Source: Inquilinus limosus_F (GTDB taxonomy: Bacteria; Pseudomonadota; Alphaproteobacteria; DSM-16000; Inquilinaceae). Taken from it: a stretch of 64,000 bases of DNA. The notes under the pieces were generated by a model. The model had not been told where the DNA came from. It did not search any database and saw only the letters and a list, made by a program, of their open reading frames with translations. The stretch lies in NCBI RefSeq assembly GCF_051487185.1, contig NZ_JAHVDK010000018.1:98961-162960 (forward strand), read 5' to 3'. Of the stretch, positions 8,776 through 17,900 are shown piece by piece. How positions within the stretch are numbered: position 1 is the first letter of the stretch; each line of letters starts with the position of its first letter. The translations under genes and the position numbers were made by a program.

Positions 8776-9714
8776 CTACTCGGCGGGAACCGGCGCGGTC
8801 AATTGGGAGGGAAGGCGGAAGCGGATATTCTCATCGACGCCCTGCAGCGTCGAGACCTCGACCTCGCCATAACGTCGCAGGGCTTCGACCAGCTCCTGCA
8901 CCAGGCTGTCGGGGGCGGAGGCGCCGGCGGTGATGCCGACGGCCTGCTTGCCCTCGAGCCAGGCCGGGTCCAGTGCCGAGGCGTCGTCGATCAGGTAGCT
9001 CGGCACGCCGAGCTCGGCCCCGATCTCGCGCAGCCGGTTCGAGTTCGAGCTGTTCCTGGCGCCGACCACGAGGATGACGTCGACGACCTGCGCCAGCTCC
9101 CGCACCGCGCGCTGGCGGTTCTGGGTGGCGTAGCAGATGTCCTTGGTGTCCGGGCCGACGATCGCCGGGAACCTGGCCTTCAGCGCATCGATCACCGCCT
9201 TGGTGTCGTCGACGCTGAGCGTGGTCTGGGTGATGTAGGAGACGCGCTCCGGATCCGGCACCTCGAGCGCCGCAACATCCTCGACCGTCGAGATCAGGGT
9301 GACGCCGCCCGGTATCTGGCCGGTGGTGCCCTCGACCTCGGCATGGCCGGCATGGCCGATCAGGATGACGGTACGGTCCTGGGCCGCGTATCTGCGTCCC
9401 TCGATGTGCACCTTCGACACCAGCGGGCAGGTCGCGTCGATCACCTGCAGACCGCGCTGCTCCGCATCCTCCTCGACGGCCTTAGCGACGCCATGCGCGC
9501 TGAAGATCGTGATGCTGCCCGGCGGCACCTCGTCCAGCTCGTCGACGAACTTGGCGCCCTTCGCCCGCAGGCTCTCGACCACGTGCCGGTTGTGCACGAT
9601 CTCGTGCCGGACATAGACGGGAGGGCCGAAGATCTCCAACGCCCGTTCGACGATTTCGATCGCCCGCTCGACGCCGGCGCAAAAGCCTCGCGGCTGGGCC
9701 AAGATGATCCGCAT
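8776..9714 (-). CDS. ispH: 4-hydroxy-3-methylbut-2-enyl diphosphate reductase IspH
   Basis: Last enzyme of the MEP isoprenoid pathway, giving IPP and DMAPP for the farnesyl diphosphate consumed by HpnD. The 312 residues carry the three iron-sulfur cysteines in RGFCAGVERAIE, DATCPLVSKVH and DICYATQNRQ, the active-site region ARNSSNSNRL, and GITAGASAPD. It is upstream of hpnH on the same strand, a sensible pairing of precursor supply with hopanoid elongation. The upstream region contains several palindromes. Confidence 0.97.
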   Translation of the reverse strand: MRIILAQPRGFCAGVERAIEIVERALEIFGPPVYVRHEIVHNRHVVESLRAKGAKFVDELDEVPPGSITIFSAHGVAKAVEEDAEQRGLQVIDATCPLVSKVHIEGRRYAAQDRTVILIGHAGHAEVEGTTGQIPGGVTLISTVEDVAALEVPDPERVSYITQTTLSVDDTKAVIDALKARFPAIVGPDTKDICYATQNRQRAVRELAQVVDVILVVGARNSSNSNRLREIGAELGVPSYLIDDASALDPAWLEGKQAVGITAGASAPDSLVQELVEALRRYGEVEVSTLQGVDENIRFRLPSQLTAPVPAE

Positions 9715-9751
9715 TCCGCACCTTTGTCCTGGCTGAGCGCTGGAGTTCGCC

Positions 9752-9832
9752 AGAGTGAATCACTCTCAATTTGGACCATACAACGCGACAACTTTGCGTG
9801 TCACTAAGGTGACCGCTGTGATCAGCATCACA
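9752..9832. promoter_or_regulatory. palindrome cluster incl. perfect CRP/FNR-type site between ispH and hpnM
   Basis: The 303 bp between the divergent ispH (ends its upstream side at 9714) and the MlaC/HpnM gene (10018) contains three inverted repeats: AGAGTGA-A-TCACTCT (9752-9766), GTCAC-TAAG-GTGAC (9800-9813) and TGTGA-TCAGCA-TCACA (9817-9832). The last matches the CRP-family consensus TGTGA-N6-TCACA exactly. The rest of the region (9833-10017) shows a moderately AT-rich stretch near 9840-9875 that could hold the hpnM promoter, and no gene. Confidence 0.55.
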
Positions 9833-10017
9833 ACACGCCCTCGGTATTTATCAAATTGTATGCATCGGCGGATATGCTTGTCTGCCCGAGAGAATTCCGA
9901 ATCCGGATCGTGCGGAACCTCTCGGCAAAGGGACGGGTTGAAGCCATCATGGGGCGATCACGCCGCGTCGCGGAGCCGAACGGCGACGGCCCAATGTTCC
10001 GAATCGGAAGAGACATC

Positions 10018-10638
10018 ATGCGCTCGCCTGCCCTTTATCGCCTTGCCCTGACCCTGGCGCTGCTGTTGCCGCTGCCTTTCGCCGCCCCGGCCGCATCCGC
10101 AGCCGAGCCGCGCCAGGTCGTCGAGACCCTCGACGCCGCCCTTCTCGACGTCATGAAGAACGCCGATTCGCTGGGCTTTCGCGGGCGTTACCAGAAGCTC
10201 GAGCCGGTGCTCGACCAGGTGTTCAACCTGCCCTTGATGGCGCGCATCGCCGTCGGTCCGGACTGGTCGACGCTGAACCCGACCCAGCAGCAGAAGGTGA
10301 TGGACGCCTTCCGCCGCTTCAGCATCACCACCTATGCCGCCCGGTTCGACGGCTACAGCGGCGAGAGCTTCCAGGTCAACGACGTCAAGCCCGTCTCCGG
10401 CGGCGACCAGGTGGTCGACACCAGGCTGGTGCGGCCCAGCGGCGCCCCGGTGGCGCTGAACTACCGCCTGCGCGCCAGCGGGGCGAACTGGCAGATCATC
10501 GACGTCTATCTGAACGGCACGATCAGCCAGCTCGCCAACTACCGGTCCGAGTTCGGTGCGACGCTGCGCCGGGGCGGTGGCGACGCGCTGGTGCAGCTGA
10601 TCGAACGCAAGATCGCCGAGCTGACGCCGAGGCGGTAG
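10018..10638 (+). CDS. hpnM: HpnM / MlaC-family periplasmic lipid-binding protein
   Basis: 206-residue protein of the toluene-tolerance Ttg2D/MlaC family, which shuttles phospholipid (or hopanoid) through the periplasm. A Sec signal peptide is clear: MRSPALYRLALTLALLLPLP followed by small residues and cleavage near ASA-AEP. Mature-protein features of the family: GRYQKLEPVLDQVFNLPLMA, FRRFSITTYAARFDGYSGE and IIDVYLNGTISQLANYRSEF. Start at 10018 follows GGAAGAG; the signal peptide begins exactly there. Placement between ispH/hpnH and mlaA/hpnN supports the HpnM label. Confidence 0.88.
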   Translation: MRSPALYRLALTLALLLPLPFAAPAASAAEPRQVVETLDAALLDVMKNADSLGFRGRYQKLEPVLDQVFNLPLMARIAVGPDWSTLNPTQQQKVMDAFRRFSITTYAARFDGYSGESFQVNDVKPVSGGDQVVDTRLVRPSGAPVALNYRLRASGANWQIIDVYLNGTISQLANYRSEFGATLRRGGGDALVQLIERKIAELTPRR

Positions 10639-10657
10639 GCCAGACACTCCCGGACAG

Positions 10658-10685
10658 GGCCGGCGGAGGCGATGCCCCGCCGGCC
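10658..10685. terminator. bidirectional hairpin between hpnM and mlaA
   Basis: Perfect 9 bp stem (GGCCGGCGG at 10658-10666 with its complement at 10677-10685, 10 base loop) in the 53 bp between the convergent hpnM and mlaA genes. No long T run on either side, so it may slow polymerase or protect 3' ends rather than act as a classical intrinsic terminator. Confidence 0.55.
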
Positions 10686-10691
10686 GACCGG

Positions 10692-11546
10692 TCAGGGAAT
10701 ATCCGGCAGCTGCGACTCGGGGATGTCACCCGCAGGGACCGTCGGCGCGGCGGCGCCGGCCGGACCCGCTGCGGCGGGGTCGGTGTAGAGATCGCCGCCC
10801 GACGGGGCCTGGCCGCCGCTGAGCTCGGCCTGCCGGTACTGCCGGAACACGCTGCGCAGCGTCGCGTAGTAGTCGACCGATTGGCGCTCCAGCTCGTCGG
10901 TGGCGTCGACGGTGCGCGACCGCACGTCGACACCCCTGAACACGAACATGCCGACGCTCGCCTCGGTCGGGATGTCGACGATGTAGCCCCAGGGGCTACT
11001 GACCGTATCGACCGCGAAGCCGACCGTGTCCCGCGGATTGGAGGGGCCGAGCAGGGGCAGCATCAGGTACGGGCCTTCGCCGATCCCCCATTTGTACAGG
11101 GTCGCACCGAAGTCGCCGGCCTGCTGCCGGACCACGCCGCGCGGCGTGGCGACGTCGAAGAAGCCGCCGAGGCCGAAGGTCGAGTTCGCCATGAAGCGCA
11201 GCAGCGTCTTGATCGCGGCGATCGGCTCGCCCTGCAGCACCTTGTTCAGGAAGATCACTGGCTCGCCGAAATTCTGCAGCGCGTTGTGCAGGCGGTCGCG
11301 CGCGAATTCCGGCACCACGTCACGATAGGCGATCGCCACCGGGCGGATCGCGTTCTTGTCGACCGCCTGGTTGAAGTCGAAGATCGCCCGGTTCATCGGC
11401 TCGAGCGGATCGTTGATCCGGTCGAACTCGGCCCGCTGGGCGGGGTCGGTCGGCGGCGTGGCACAGCCGCTCAGAGTCGCGGTGGCAAAAAGCGCAGCGA
11501 CGACGAGAGCGACTGGGCGAGAGGGTCCGTGTGAGCGCGTCGGCAT
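10692..11546 (-). CDS. mlaA: MlaA (VacJ) outer-membrane lipoprotein
   Basis: Outer-membrane lipoprotein that removes phospholipids from the outer leaflet and hands them to MlaC. The N-terminus has a lipobox (ATLSGC) near residue 27, then the family signature NDPLEPMNRAIFDFNQAVD, LLRFMANSTFGLGGFFDVA and GPYLMLPLLGPSNPRD. A proline/alanine-rich tail follows. Start at 11546 (ATG) gives 284 residues; a GTG at 11573 is also in frame. Faces the MlaC/HpnM gene, its natural partner. Confidence 0.93.
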   Translation of the reverse strand: MPTRSHGPSRPVALVVAALFATATLSGCATPPTDPAQRAEFDRINDPLEPMNRAIFDFNQAVDKNAIRPVAIAYRDVVPEFARDRLHNALQNFGEPVIFLNKVLQGEPIAAIKTLLRFMANSTFGLGGFFDVATPRGVVRQQAGDFGATLYKWGIGEGPYLMLPLLGPSNPRDTVGFAVDTVSSPWGYIVDIPTEASVGMFVFRGVDVRSRTVDATDELERQSVDYYATLRSVFRQYRQAELSGGQAPSGGDLYTDPAAAGPAGAAAPTVPAGDIPESQLPDIP

Positions 11547-11834
11547 TCCGATCCGATCCCGTGAGCAATCCACTCGGTGGTTCTATCCGTGACGGACCGC
11601 CAAGGATCGACGGTTTCGCACGCTTGACGCCGCGGTTCGGGCGAACCCCAGCCCCGCGGCGGGAGGCTTTATACAGCTGTGAACAATATCCTGCGGGCGG
11701 TACGGCAACAACCACCTCACATGAGCTTCGTTCTCAAGCCCGGCAAGGCCGCCGTATCCCGGCCATGAAGGCCGCGGCGGGGCGAGACTAACCGCATCCG
11801 ACTCGGGCCGTCACCAGCCATGATCCGGATGCGC

Positions 11835-11853
11835 CGTGAAGCTTGGCTTCACG
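11835..11853. terminator. hairpin over the hpnN stop codon
   Basis: Perfect stem CGTGAAGC-TTG-GCTTCACG spanning the last codon and stop of hpnN (11849-11851). No T run follows on the minus strand. The 275 bp between hpnN and mlaA also contains the mlaA upstream region; a TATAAA near 11672 is a possible -10 on the minus strand, without a good -35. Confidence 0.35.
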
Positions 11854-14473
11854 ATCCGGCCGGGCGCCGCGGCGGTGCCACGCGGGGCGGCCCCAGCAGC
11901 GCCGGCATGAACGCCAGCACGGCGAGGAGGGTGAACATCAGCTCGATCGACAGCAGCTCGCCCATCCCCGCCGTGCCGGGATGGGGCGACAGCCAGAGGC
12001 TGCCGAAGGCCGAGCCGGTGACGAGCGCGCTGAACACGACCGCGCGGGTGGTGCTAGACTGCAGCGGGTCGGCGCGGCCGGCCCGCCAGTTGGTGACGAA
12101 GTAGATGTCGAAGGCGACGCCGACGCCGAGCAGCAGCGGCAGGGCGATGATGTTGGCGAAGTTGATCGGCAGGCCGATGACGACGGTGGAGGCCAGCGTC
12201 AGCAGCCCGGCCAGAAGCAGCGGCACCAGCGCCATCACCACGTCGATCAGCCGGCGCAGGGTGAGGGCCAACAGCAGCGCGATCATCACCGTCGCCAGGA
12301 TGCCGGCGGTGATGAAGGCGCCGACGATGGTGCGGCTCGATTCCTGGATCGTCACGGCGGTGCCGGTGGCGTGCGGCGCCACTGCGCGGACGGCGTCGAC
12401 GAAGCGCTCCATCACCGCATTGTCGGTGGCATCGCCGGACGGGAACACCTGCAGCCGGGCCTGGCCGTTCGGGGAGACCCAACTCTCCCTCAGATCCTGC
12501 GGCAGGTCGGCCATGGTCACCGGCTGGGCCGAGAGCATTAGCCGCAGCCGGTCGAGCGTCGCCGGCAGCGATGCCAGCAGGGCCTCTCTCACCCGCGCCA
12601 GGGTCGCGGCATCGGCCTTGGACAGCCGATCCAACGCATCCGCCAGGCGGCGCTCGGGGCTGTCCGGCTCGGGCGCGATCCGGCGCAGCGTCGCCGCGGT
12701 CCCGGCGGCGGCGGTACGCACGACGTCATCCGGCGGCGGATCCTCGGTCTCCGGCACCTCCAGCGTCGGACCGACCAGCAGGGCGAGGTCGGACAGGATT
12801 GCCAGCTTAGGTTCCTGATCCGTGGGCACGAAGCTGTTCAGCGACAGCACGGTGCTGACCTCCGGCAGCGCCTCCAGCTTCGGCGCCAGCGCTGCCGCTT
12901 CCTCCACCGAGGGGGTCAGAACCTCGATCGTGTTGGCGGTGGTCAGCGGATCGCGCATCAGCTCGAGCATGGTCGAGACCGACTCGGTGCGCGGATCCAT
13001 CAGGTTCAGCGGGTTGAAGTCGAAGCTCAGCCGCGGCATCAGGGCCAGCGCCCCCAGCGCCAGCACCCCGGCGCCGGCCAGCACCCAGCGCCGGCGCCTG
13101 AGGAGGAAACGGTCGACCGGCGCCAGCGTCTGCCAGCCCACCTCCTCCCGCTCAGCCCGGACCGGCAGCACCGCCAGCAGGGCCGGCAGCAGCGTCAGGT
13201 TCAGCGCGACCGCGATCAGCATGCCGGCGCCGGCGACCAGCCCCAACTCGGACACGCCGCGATAGGCGGTCGGCAGGAAGGCGAAGAAGCCGCTGGCGGC
13301 GGCCAGCGCGGCCAGCACCAGGGCGCCGCCCATCCGGCGGATGGCGGCGGCGGTCGCCGTCTGGATACCGGGGGCCGTGAGGCGTTTGGCCCGCACGGCA
13401 ACGCAGAGCTGGACGCCGAAATCGACGGCAATGCCGACGAACAGCACGGCGAAGGCGACCGAGATCAGGTTCAGGGCGCCCACGGTCAGCGCTGCGAAGG
13501 CGGCGGTCAGCAGGAGACCGACCAGCATCGTGATCATGATCGCCACGGTCATGGACAGCGAGCGCAGGCCGAGCAGCAGCAGGCCCAGGACCAGGATGAC
13601 CGAGAGCGTGGTCGACAGGCCGATGCCCTCGCTGACCGTGGAGAACTGGTCGTCGTTCAGCGGGATATTGCCGGTCTGCCGCACCGTGACGCCGTAATCC
13701 GGCGTCAGATGCAGCCGCTCCGCCGCTGCGCGGACGAAGTCGGTGGCCTTCTTTCCGGGCTCGAGCGCGCCGTAGTCGAGCACAGGCTGGGTCAGCACGA
13801 AGCGGCGCAGGGCCCGCGGCGACGGCGGGGCGGAGGACAGGAGCGACTGCCAGGACAGAGGCTGCACGACGTGGTCGGAGGCCAGGTTGGCGTCGATGGT
13901 CTCGGCCATCCGGCTGAAGGCCGGCTGCATCCGCGACCGCTCCGCCTGGCCCATCTGCACCCCCTGCAAGGCCAGGTCGACGACGCCGAGCAGTCCGCGC
14001 AGGCTCGGATCGGCGGCCAGGCCGCCGAGCAGCGGCTGGGCGGCGATGACGTCCTCCGCCGTCTGGCGCAACTCGTCCACCGACAGGAACAGGATGCCGT
14101 TCCGGTCGAAGAACGGGCCGCCGTCGGGCCGGCGGACGCTCTTGAACAGCGACGGCTCCGCCGTCAGCGCCTTGGCCAGCTGCGCCGCCGCGGAGTCCGC
14201 CAGTTCCGGCGTCTGGCCGTCGACGACGATCGCCAGCACATCGATGTTCTGCGGAAAGGCGCGGTCCAGCGCGGCATTGTCCTGCTGCCACGGCAGGTTC
14301 GGGTCGAGCAGCGTGTCGGTATCGGTGTTGATCGACAGGTACCGGATCACCGCGAGCGCGGCGCAGACCGACAGCACCAGGGCGGCGCCGATCACCCATA
14401 GGGCACGGCGCTGGCAGAAGGCGCCGAGACGGATCAGGGCAACGGTCAGGAACGGGTTGGGATCAGCAGCCAC
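11849..14473 (-). CDS. hpnN: hopanoid transporter HpnN (RND/MMPL family)
   Basis: 874-residue RND-type inner-membrane protein that carries hopanoids toward the outer membrane. Two halves each have one lead transmembrane helix, a large periplasmic domain and a block of helices. Landmarks: N-terminal helix ALWVIGAALVLSVCAALAVI, first block TTLSVILVLGLLLLGLRSLS and LFVGIAVDFGVQL, second block PINFANIIALPLLLGVGVAF. The GxxxD-like GIAVDFGVQ is the usual proton-relay segment. 274 bp upstream of mlaA on the same strand. Confidence 0.9.
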   Translation of the reverse strand: MAADPNPFLTVALIRLGAFCQRRALWVIGAALVLSVCAALAVIRYLSINTDTDTLLDPNLPWQQDNAALDRAFPQNIDVLAIVVDGQTPELADSAAAQLAKALTAEPSLFKSVRRPDGGPFFDRNGILFLSVDELRQTAEDVIAAQPLLGGLAADPSLRGLLGVVDLALQGVQMGQAERSRMQPAFSRMAETIDANLASDHVVQPLSWQSLLSSAPPSPRALRRFVLTQPVLDYGALEPGKKATDFVRAAAERLHLTPDYGVTVRQTGNIPLNDDQFSTVSEGIGLSTTLSVILVLGLLLLGLRSLSMTVAIMITMLVGLLLTAAFAALTVGALNLISVAFAVLFVGIAVDFGVQLCVAVRAKRLTAPGIQTATAAAIRRMGGALVLAALAAASGFFAFLPTAYRGVSELGLVAGAGMLIAVALNLTLLPALLAVLPVRAEREEVGWQTLAPVDRFLLRRRRWVLAGAGVLALGALALMPRLSFDFNPLNLMDPRTESVSTMLELMRDPLTTANTIEVLTPSVEEAAALAPKLEALPEVSTVLSLNSFVPTDQEPKLAILSDLALLVGPTLEVPETEDPPPDDVVRTAAAGTAATLRRIAPEPDSPERRLADALDRLSKADAATLARVREALLASLPATLDRLRLMLSAQPVTMADLPQDLRESWVSPNGQARLQVFPSGDATDNAVMERFVDAVRAVAPHATGTAVTIQESSRTIVGAFITAGILATVMIALLLALTLRRLIDVVMALVPLLLAGLLTLASTVVIGLPINFANIIALPLLLGVGVAFDIYFVTNWRAGRADPLQSSTTRAVVFSALVTGSAFGSLWLSPHPGTAGMGELLSIELMFTLLAVLAFMPALLGPPRVAPPRRPAGS

Positions 14474-14565
14474 GCGGTCCGCTTTGCGCTGTTGAAGGAT
14501 CGGCAGGCGGGCGGTGTTTTAGCCTGCTTCACCGACGGGAGAAAGCCGTCCGTGACTCCGGGGCC

Positions 14566-15747
14566 TCAGGGCGCCGGCACCCGGCGCAGCCCGGCGAGAC
14601 GGGCGAGCCCCAGCCAGGCCAGCGCCGCCGCGGCGATGGCGGCCATCAGCAGCCAGGGATCGGCCCCGGTGACCCGCAGCGCCCAAGGGATCAGCGCGGT
14701 GGCCCCGGCCAGGCCGATGAAGCTGGTCAGGAAGGCGTAGCCGGCCTGGGCCATGTAGTGCAGCTCCGGCCGGATCCGCGTGCGGATCACGGTCTGCGCC
14801 GCCAGATAGGCTCCGCCGAAGGTCATGGCGTGGCCGAACTGGCTGAGGATGATCAGCGGCAGGGGCGGGTCGAGCGCCAGCAGCAGCCAGCGGCCGATCG
14901 CGACCAGGCAGCAGGCGGCCAGCAAGGTCGCCGGCGGGATCCGCTCCAGCCGGTGGGCGGCGGTGCGGTAGACCAGGACCTCGGCGGCGACGGCGGCGCC
15001 CCAGACCAGCCCGGTGCTGCCCTTGCCGACGCCATGGTCGATCCACCAGAGCGTGCCGAAGGAGTAGTAGAAAGCGTGCGACGCCTGCAGCAGCAGGGCC
15101 GGGGCCAGCAGCGGCGCCGCCACGGCCAGCGCCGCGGCGCCGGCGCGCGGGTCGAGGCGCGGCGTCGGCGGCTGCCAGGAAGGGCCCAGCACCGCGAGGC
15201 ACAGGCACAGCAGAAGGGCGGCAGTGACGAAGGGCAGCAGCGCCGTGCCGTTCGGCAGCACCAGCAGCGCGCCCATGCCGACATTGCCGATCAGGAATGC
15301 GAAGGATCCCCAGGCCCGCATCCGGCCGTAGCCGTGGCCGCCGCGCAGCGCCACGGTGTTGGCGAAGCTCTCGATCAGCGGGATCGAGCCGTAGACGAGG
15401 CCGACCGCCAGCACCGACAGCAGCCCGATGGCGCCGGGATCGCCGATCAGCGCCGCCACGACCAACACTGCCGCGGCGGCCAGGGCTGCGCCGGCGGCCA
15501 GGGCGCCGGCCGGCAGCAGCAAGGTCGCGACCATGCCGAAGCCGAGAATGCAGACGGCACGCAGGGCAAAGCCGGCAGCCACCGCCCAGCCGACCGCATC
15601 GGCCGCAAGCCCGCTCGCCGCCAGCCACACCGGCAGGTAGGGAGTCAGGATGCCACTGACTCCGTAATGCGCCGACAGGGCCGCGACCGCGCGCAGCCGG
15701 CCGTGGTCGGGCCGCACCTCGGTCCCGCCCGTCGCGCCGTCGCTCAA
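14566..15747 (-). CDS. MFS transporter (HcaT/3-phenylpropionate permease-like)
   Basis: 393-residue membrane protein with about 12 hydrophobic segments. Family features are HYGVSGILTPYLPVWLAASG at the start (HcaT-like N-terminus), LVYGSIPLIESFANTVAL and RMRAWGSFAFLIGNVGMG, and GHAMTFGGAYLAAQ in the second half. Ten bases downstream of the Gfo/Idh/MocA gene, so it ends the sugar-uptake operon. The exact substrate is unknown; HcaT relatives include sugar and aromatic acid carriers. Confidence 0.75.
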   Translation of the reverse strand: MSDGATGGTEVRPDHGRLRAVAALSAHYGVSGILTPYLPVWLAASGLAADAVGWAVAAGFALRAVCILGFGMVATLLLPAGALAAGAALAAAAVLVVAALIGDPGAIGLLSVLAVGLVYGSIPLIESFANTVALRGGHGYGRMRAWGSFAFLIGNVGMGALLVLPNGTALLPFVTAALLLCLCLAVLGPSWQPPTPRLDPRAGAAALAVAAPLLAPALLLQASHAFYYSFGTLWWIDHGVGKGSTGLVWGAAVAAEVLVYRTAAHRLERIPPATLLAACCLVAIGRWLLLALDPPLPLIILSQFGHAMTFGGAYLAAQTVIRTRIRPELHYMAQAGYAFLTSFIGLAGATALIPWALRVTGADPWLLMAAIAAAALAWLGLARLAGLRRVPAP

Positions 15748-15757
15748 GGCTGCCCCG

Positions 15758-17032
15758 TCACAGCCGGACCACGGTGCCGGTGTGGCGGGAGCGTTCGGCG
15801 GCGAAGGCCATGAAGTGGCTGTCCAGCGATTCCTCCAGCGAGGTCAGGGCGACATTCACCTGGCTGCGGCCGCGGCGCTGGATCTGCCGGCCCAGGAACT
15901 CGGCCATCAGCCGATCGTCGCCGCCGCCATGCCCGCTGTCCTCGGGCACGGTCAGCCGGATCGTGGTGACGTCGTCGGTGCGGAAGTCGATCACCGTGAT
16001 CTCGTTCTTCTCCAGATGCCCGGCGATCTCGCCATGGGTGCCCATCAGATGCAATGTCCGGGTGTTCTCGGCGGTGAAGGCGCTGACATTCAGCGTGGCG
16101 CTGACGCCGTTGGCGAAGCGCATCGCCACCACTTGGTTGTCGACCACGTCGTTGTCACAGCGGTACACGCAGCGGCCGTAGGGGCCGTCGCGCAGCGCGG
16201 CGCGGATGCCGTCGGGTGAGGTGTCGAGGCTCAGCACCTTGTGCGGCCAGGCGTCGGCCGGCTTGAACTTCTCGAGATAGATGCGCTGGGCGGAGTAGGG
16301 GCAGGTTCGCTCGACCTTGCAGCCCTCATCGCAGCGGTCGGTCGATCCGTCGGGTGCGTTCTCGCGCCGGAAATGGGCCAGAGAGCCGTAGGAGGACACT
16401 TCGAGACAGGGCGCCCCGGCCAGCCAGCGGATGATGTCGAGGTCGTGGCAGGTCTTGGCCAGGATCAGCGGACTCGATTCCGCTTCCCGCCGCCAGTTGC
16501 CGCGGACGAAGCTGTGGGCGAAGTGCCAGTAGCCGATGTGCTCGGTCTGGCGCAGCGTCACCAGCCGGCCGATCACGCCGCGGTCCAGGATCTCCTTGAT
16601 GCGCGAGAAGAAGGCCGTGTAGCGCAGCACATGGGCGACGGTGACGTCGGCCCCGGTCTCCCGCGCCGCCTCGGCCAGGATGCGCGTCTCCTCCTCGGTC
16701 GGCGATATCGGCTTCTCCAAGAGGATGCCGAGGCCGCGGCGGATTGCGGCCAGCGCCGGCTCCAGATGCAGCGCGTCCGGCGTGGTGATCAGCACCGCGT
16801 CCAGCTCCGTCTCCCGCTCCAGCAGGTCGCGCCAGTCGGCATAGAGATGCTCCGGGCCCAGGCCGTGACGGGCGGCGGCATCCCGCAGGCGGTCGGCCCG
16901 TGGATCGGCGATGGCGACGATCCGCGCCAGGTCGGGCCGGCGGCGGATGTAGTCGCCATAGGCCTCGATGCCGCGGTTGCCCGCGCCAATCACGGCGACG
17001 CGGATCTGCTGGGATTTCAAAGATTTGGACAT
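15758..17032 (-). CDS. Gfo/Idh/MocA family NAD(P)-dependent oxidoreductase
   Basis: 424-residue sugar or inositol dehydrogenase-type enzyme. The N-terminal Rossmann motif is VAVIGAGNRGIEAYGDYI, followed by DAVLITTPDALHLEPALAA and LLEKPISPTEEE (the EKP motif with catalytic lysine). The C-terminal domain contains a cysteine-containing segment DRCDEGCKVERTCPYSAQR that is longer than usual and could bind metal. It follows the second ABC permease by 31 bp, suggesting it oxidises or isomerises the imported sugar. Confidence 0.88.
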   Translation of the reverse strand: MSKSLKSQQIRVAVIGAGNRGIEAYGDYIRRRPDLARIVAIADPRADRLRDAAARHGLGPEHLYADWRDLLERETELDAVLITTPDALHLEPALAAIRRGLGILLEKPISPTEEETRILAEAARETGADVTVAHVLRYTAFFSRIKEILDRGVIGRLVTLRQTEHIGYWHFAHSFVRGNWRREAESSPLILAKTCHDLDIIRWLAGAPCLEVSSYGSLAHFRRENAPDGSTDRCDEGCKVERTCPYSAQRIYLEKFKPADAWPHKVLSLDTSPDGIRAALRDGPYGRCVYRCDNDVVDNQVVAMRFANGVSATLNVSAFTAENTRTLHLMGTHGEIAGHLEKNEITVIDFRTDDVTTIRLTVPEDSGHGGGDDRLMAEFLGRQIQRRGRSQVNVALTSLEESLDSHFMAFAAERSRHTGTVVRL

Positions 17033-17063
17033 CGGTCTTGGCTCTCAGGCTCGAACGATGGAG

Positions 17064-17900
17064 TTATCCCTTCACCGCGCCGGCGACGAGGCCGCGGGTG
17101 AAGTGCTTCTGGACCAGGGCGAACAGGATCGCGGCGGGCAGAGTGGTGACCACGCCGGCAGCCATCAGAGTGTCCCAGCGGATCACGTTCTCGCCGACGA
17201 AGCGGGTCAGGGCCAGGGTGACCGGCCATTTGCCGTCGTCGGTCAGCATCACCAGCGGGAAGATCAGGTCGCTCCAGGCGTGGATGAAGGTGTAGATCAC
17301 GGTCATCGCTAGGCCGGGCCGCACCACCGGCAGGATGATGTGCCACAGGCTTCGGAGGCGGGAGCAGCCGTCGACCATCGCCGCTTCCTCCAACTCGCGC
17401 GGGATGCCCAGCAGGAAGCCGTGCAGCAGCCAGATCGCGATCGGCGTGGCCAGCGCGGTGTCGCACAGGATCACCGACAGGTAGGTATCGAGCAGCCCGG
17501 CCGCGATCATGGCCTCGTAGAGCGGGATGACGATGACGACCGGCGACAGCATCTGCGTCGCCAGGACCAGGAACAGCAGCGTGGTGCGGCCGGTGAAGCG
17601 GAACCGCGCCAGCCCGTAGGCGCCGAAGAAGCCGAAGCTTGTGGAGATCGCGGCCGTGGCCCCGGCGATGACCAGGCTGTTGCCCAGGGCCTCGACCACC
17701 CGGTACTGGCCGAACAGGGCACGGGCATAGTTGCCGAGATCCAGGCTGAGCGGCAGGAACTCCGGCGGCCAGACATAGAGCCGCTCATAAGGGGTGAAGG
17801 AGGTCTTCACCATCACCCAGACCGGCAGCAGCAGGAAGCCCAGCAGCAGGATCAGGGCCCCGTGCCGTCCGGCCTCGGGCAGGAGGCGCCGGGCCGTCAT
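17064..17900 (-). CDS. ABC sugar transporter permease (MalG type)
   Basis: 278-residue inner-membrane permease of the carbohydrate-uptake CUT1 type. The EAA loop contacting the ATPase is EEAAMVDGCSRLRSLWHIIL, followed by PVVRPGLAMT, both typical of MalG/UgpE. Six hydrophobic segments are visible. The start ATG overlaps the stop of the partner permease (ATGA at 17897-17900). Ribosome coupling implies one-to-one production with the MalF-type partner. Confidence 0.9.
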   Translation of the reverse strand: MTARRLLPEAGRHGALILLLGFLLLPVWVMVKTSFTPYERLYVWPPEFLPLSLDLGNYARALFGQYRVVEALGNSLVIAGATAAISTSFGFFGAYGLARFRFTGRTTLLFLVLATQMLSPVVIVIPLYEAMIAAGLLDTYLSVILCDTALATPIAIWLLHGFLLGIPRELEEAAMVDGCSRLRSLWHIILPVVRPGLAMTVIYTFIHAWSDLIFPLVMLTDDGKWPVTLALTRFVGENVIRWDTLMAAGVVTTLPAAILFALVQKHFTRGLVAGAVKG

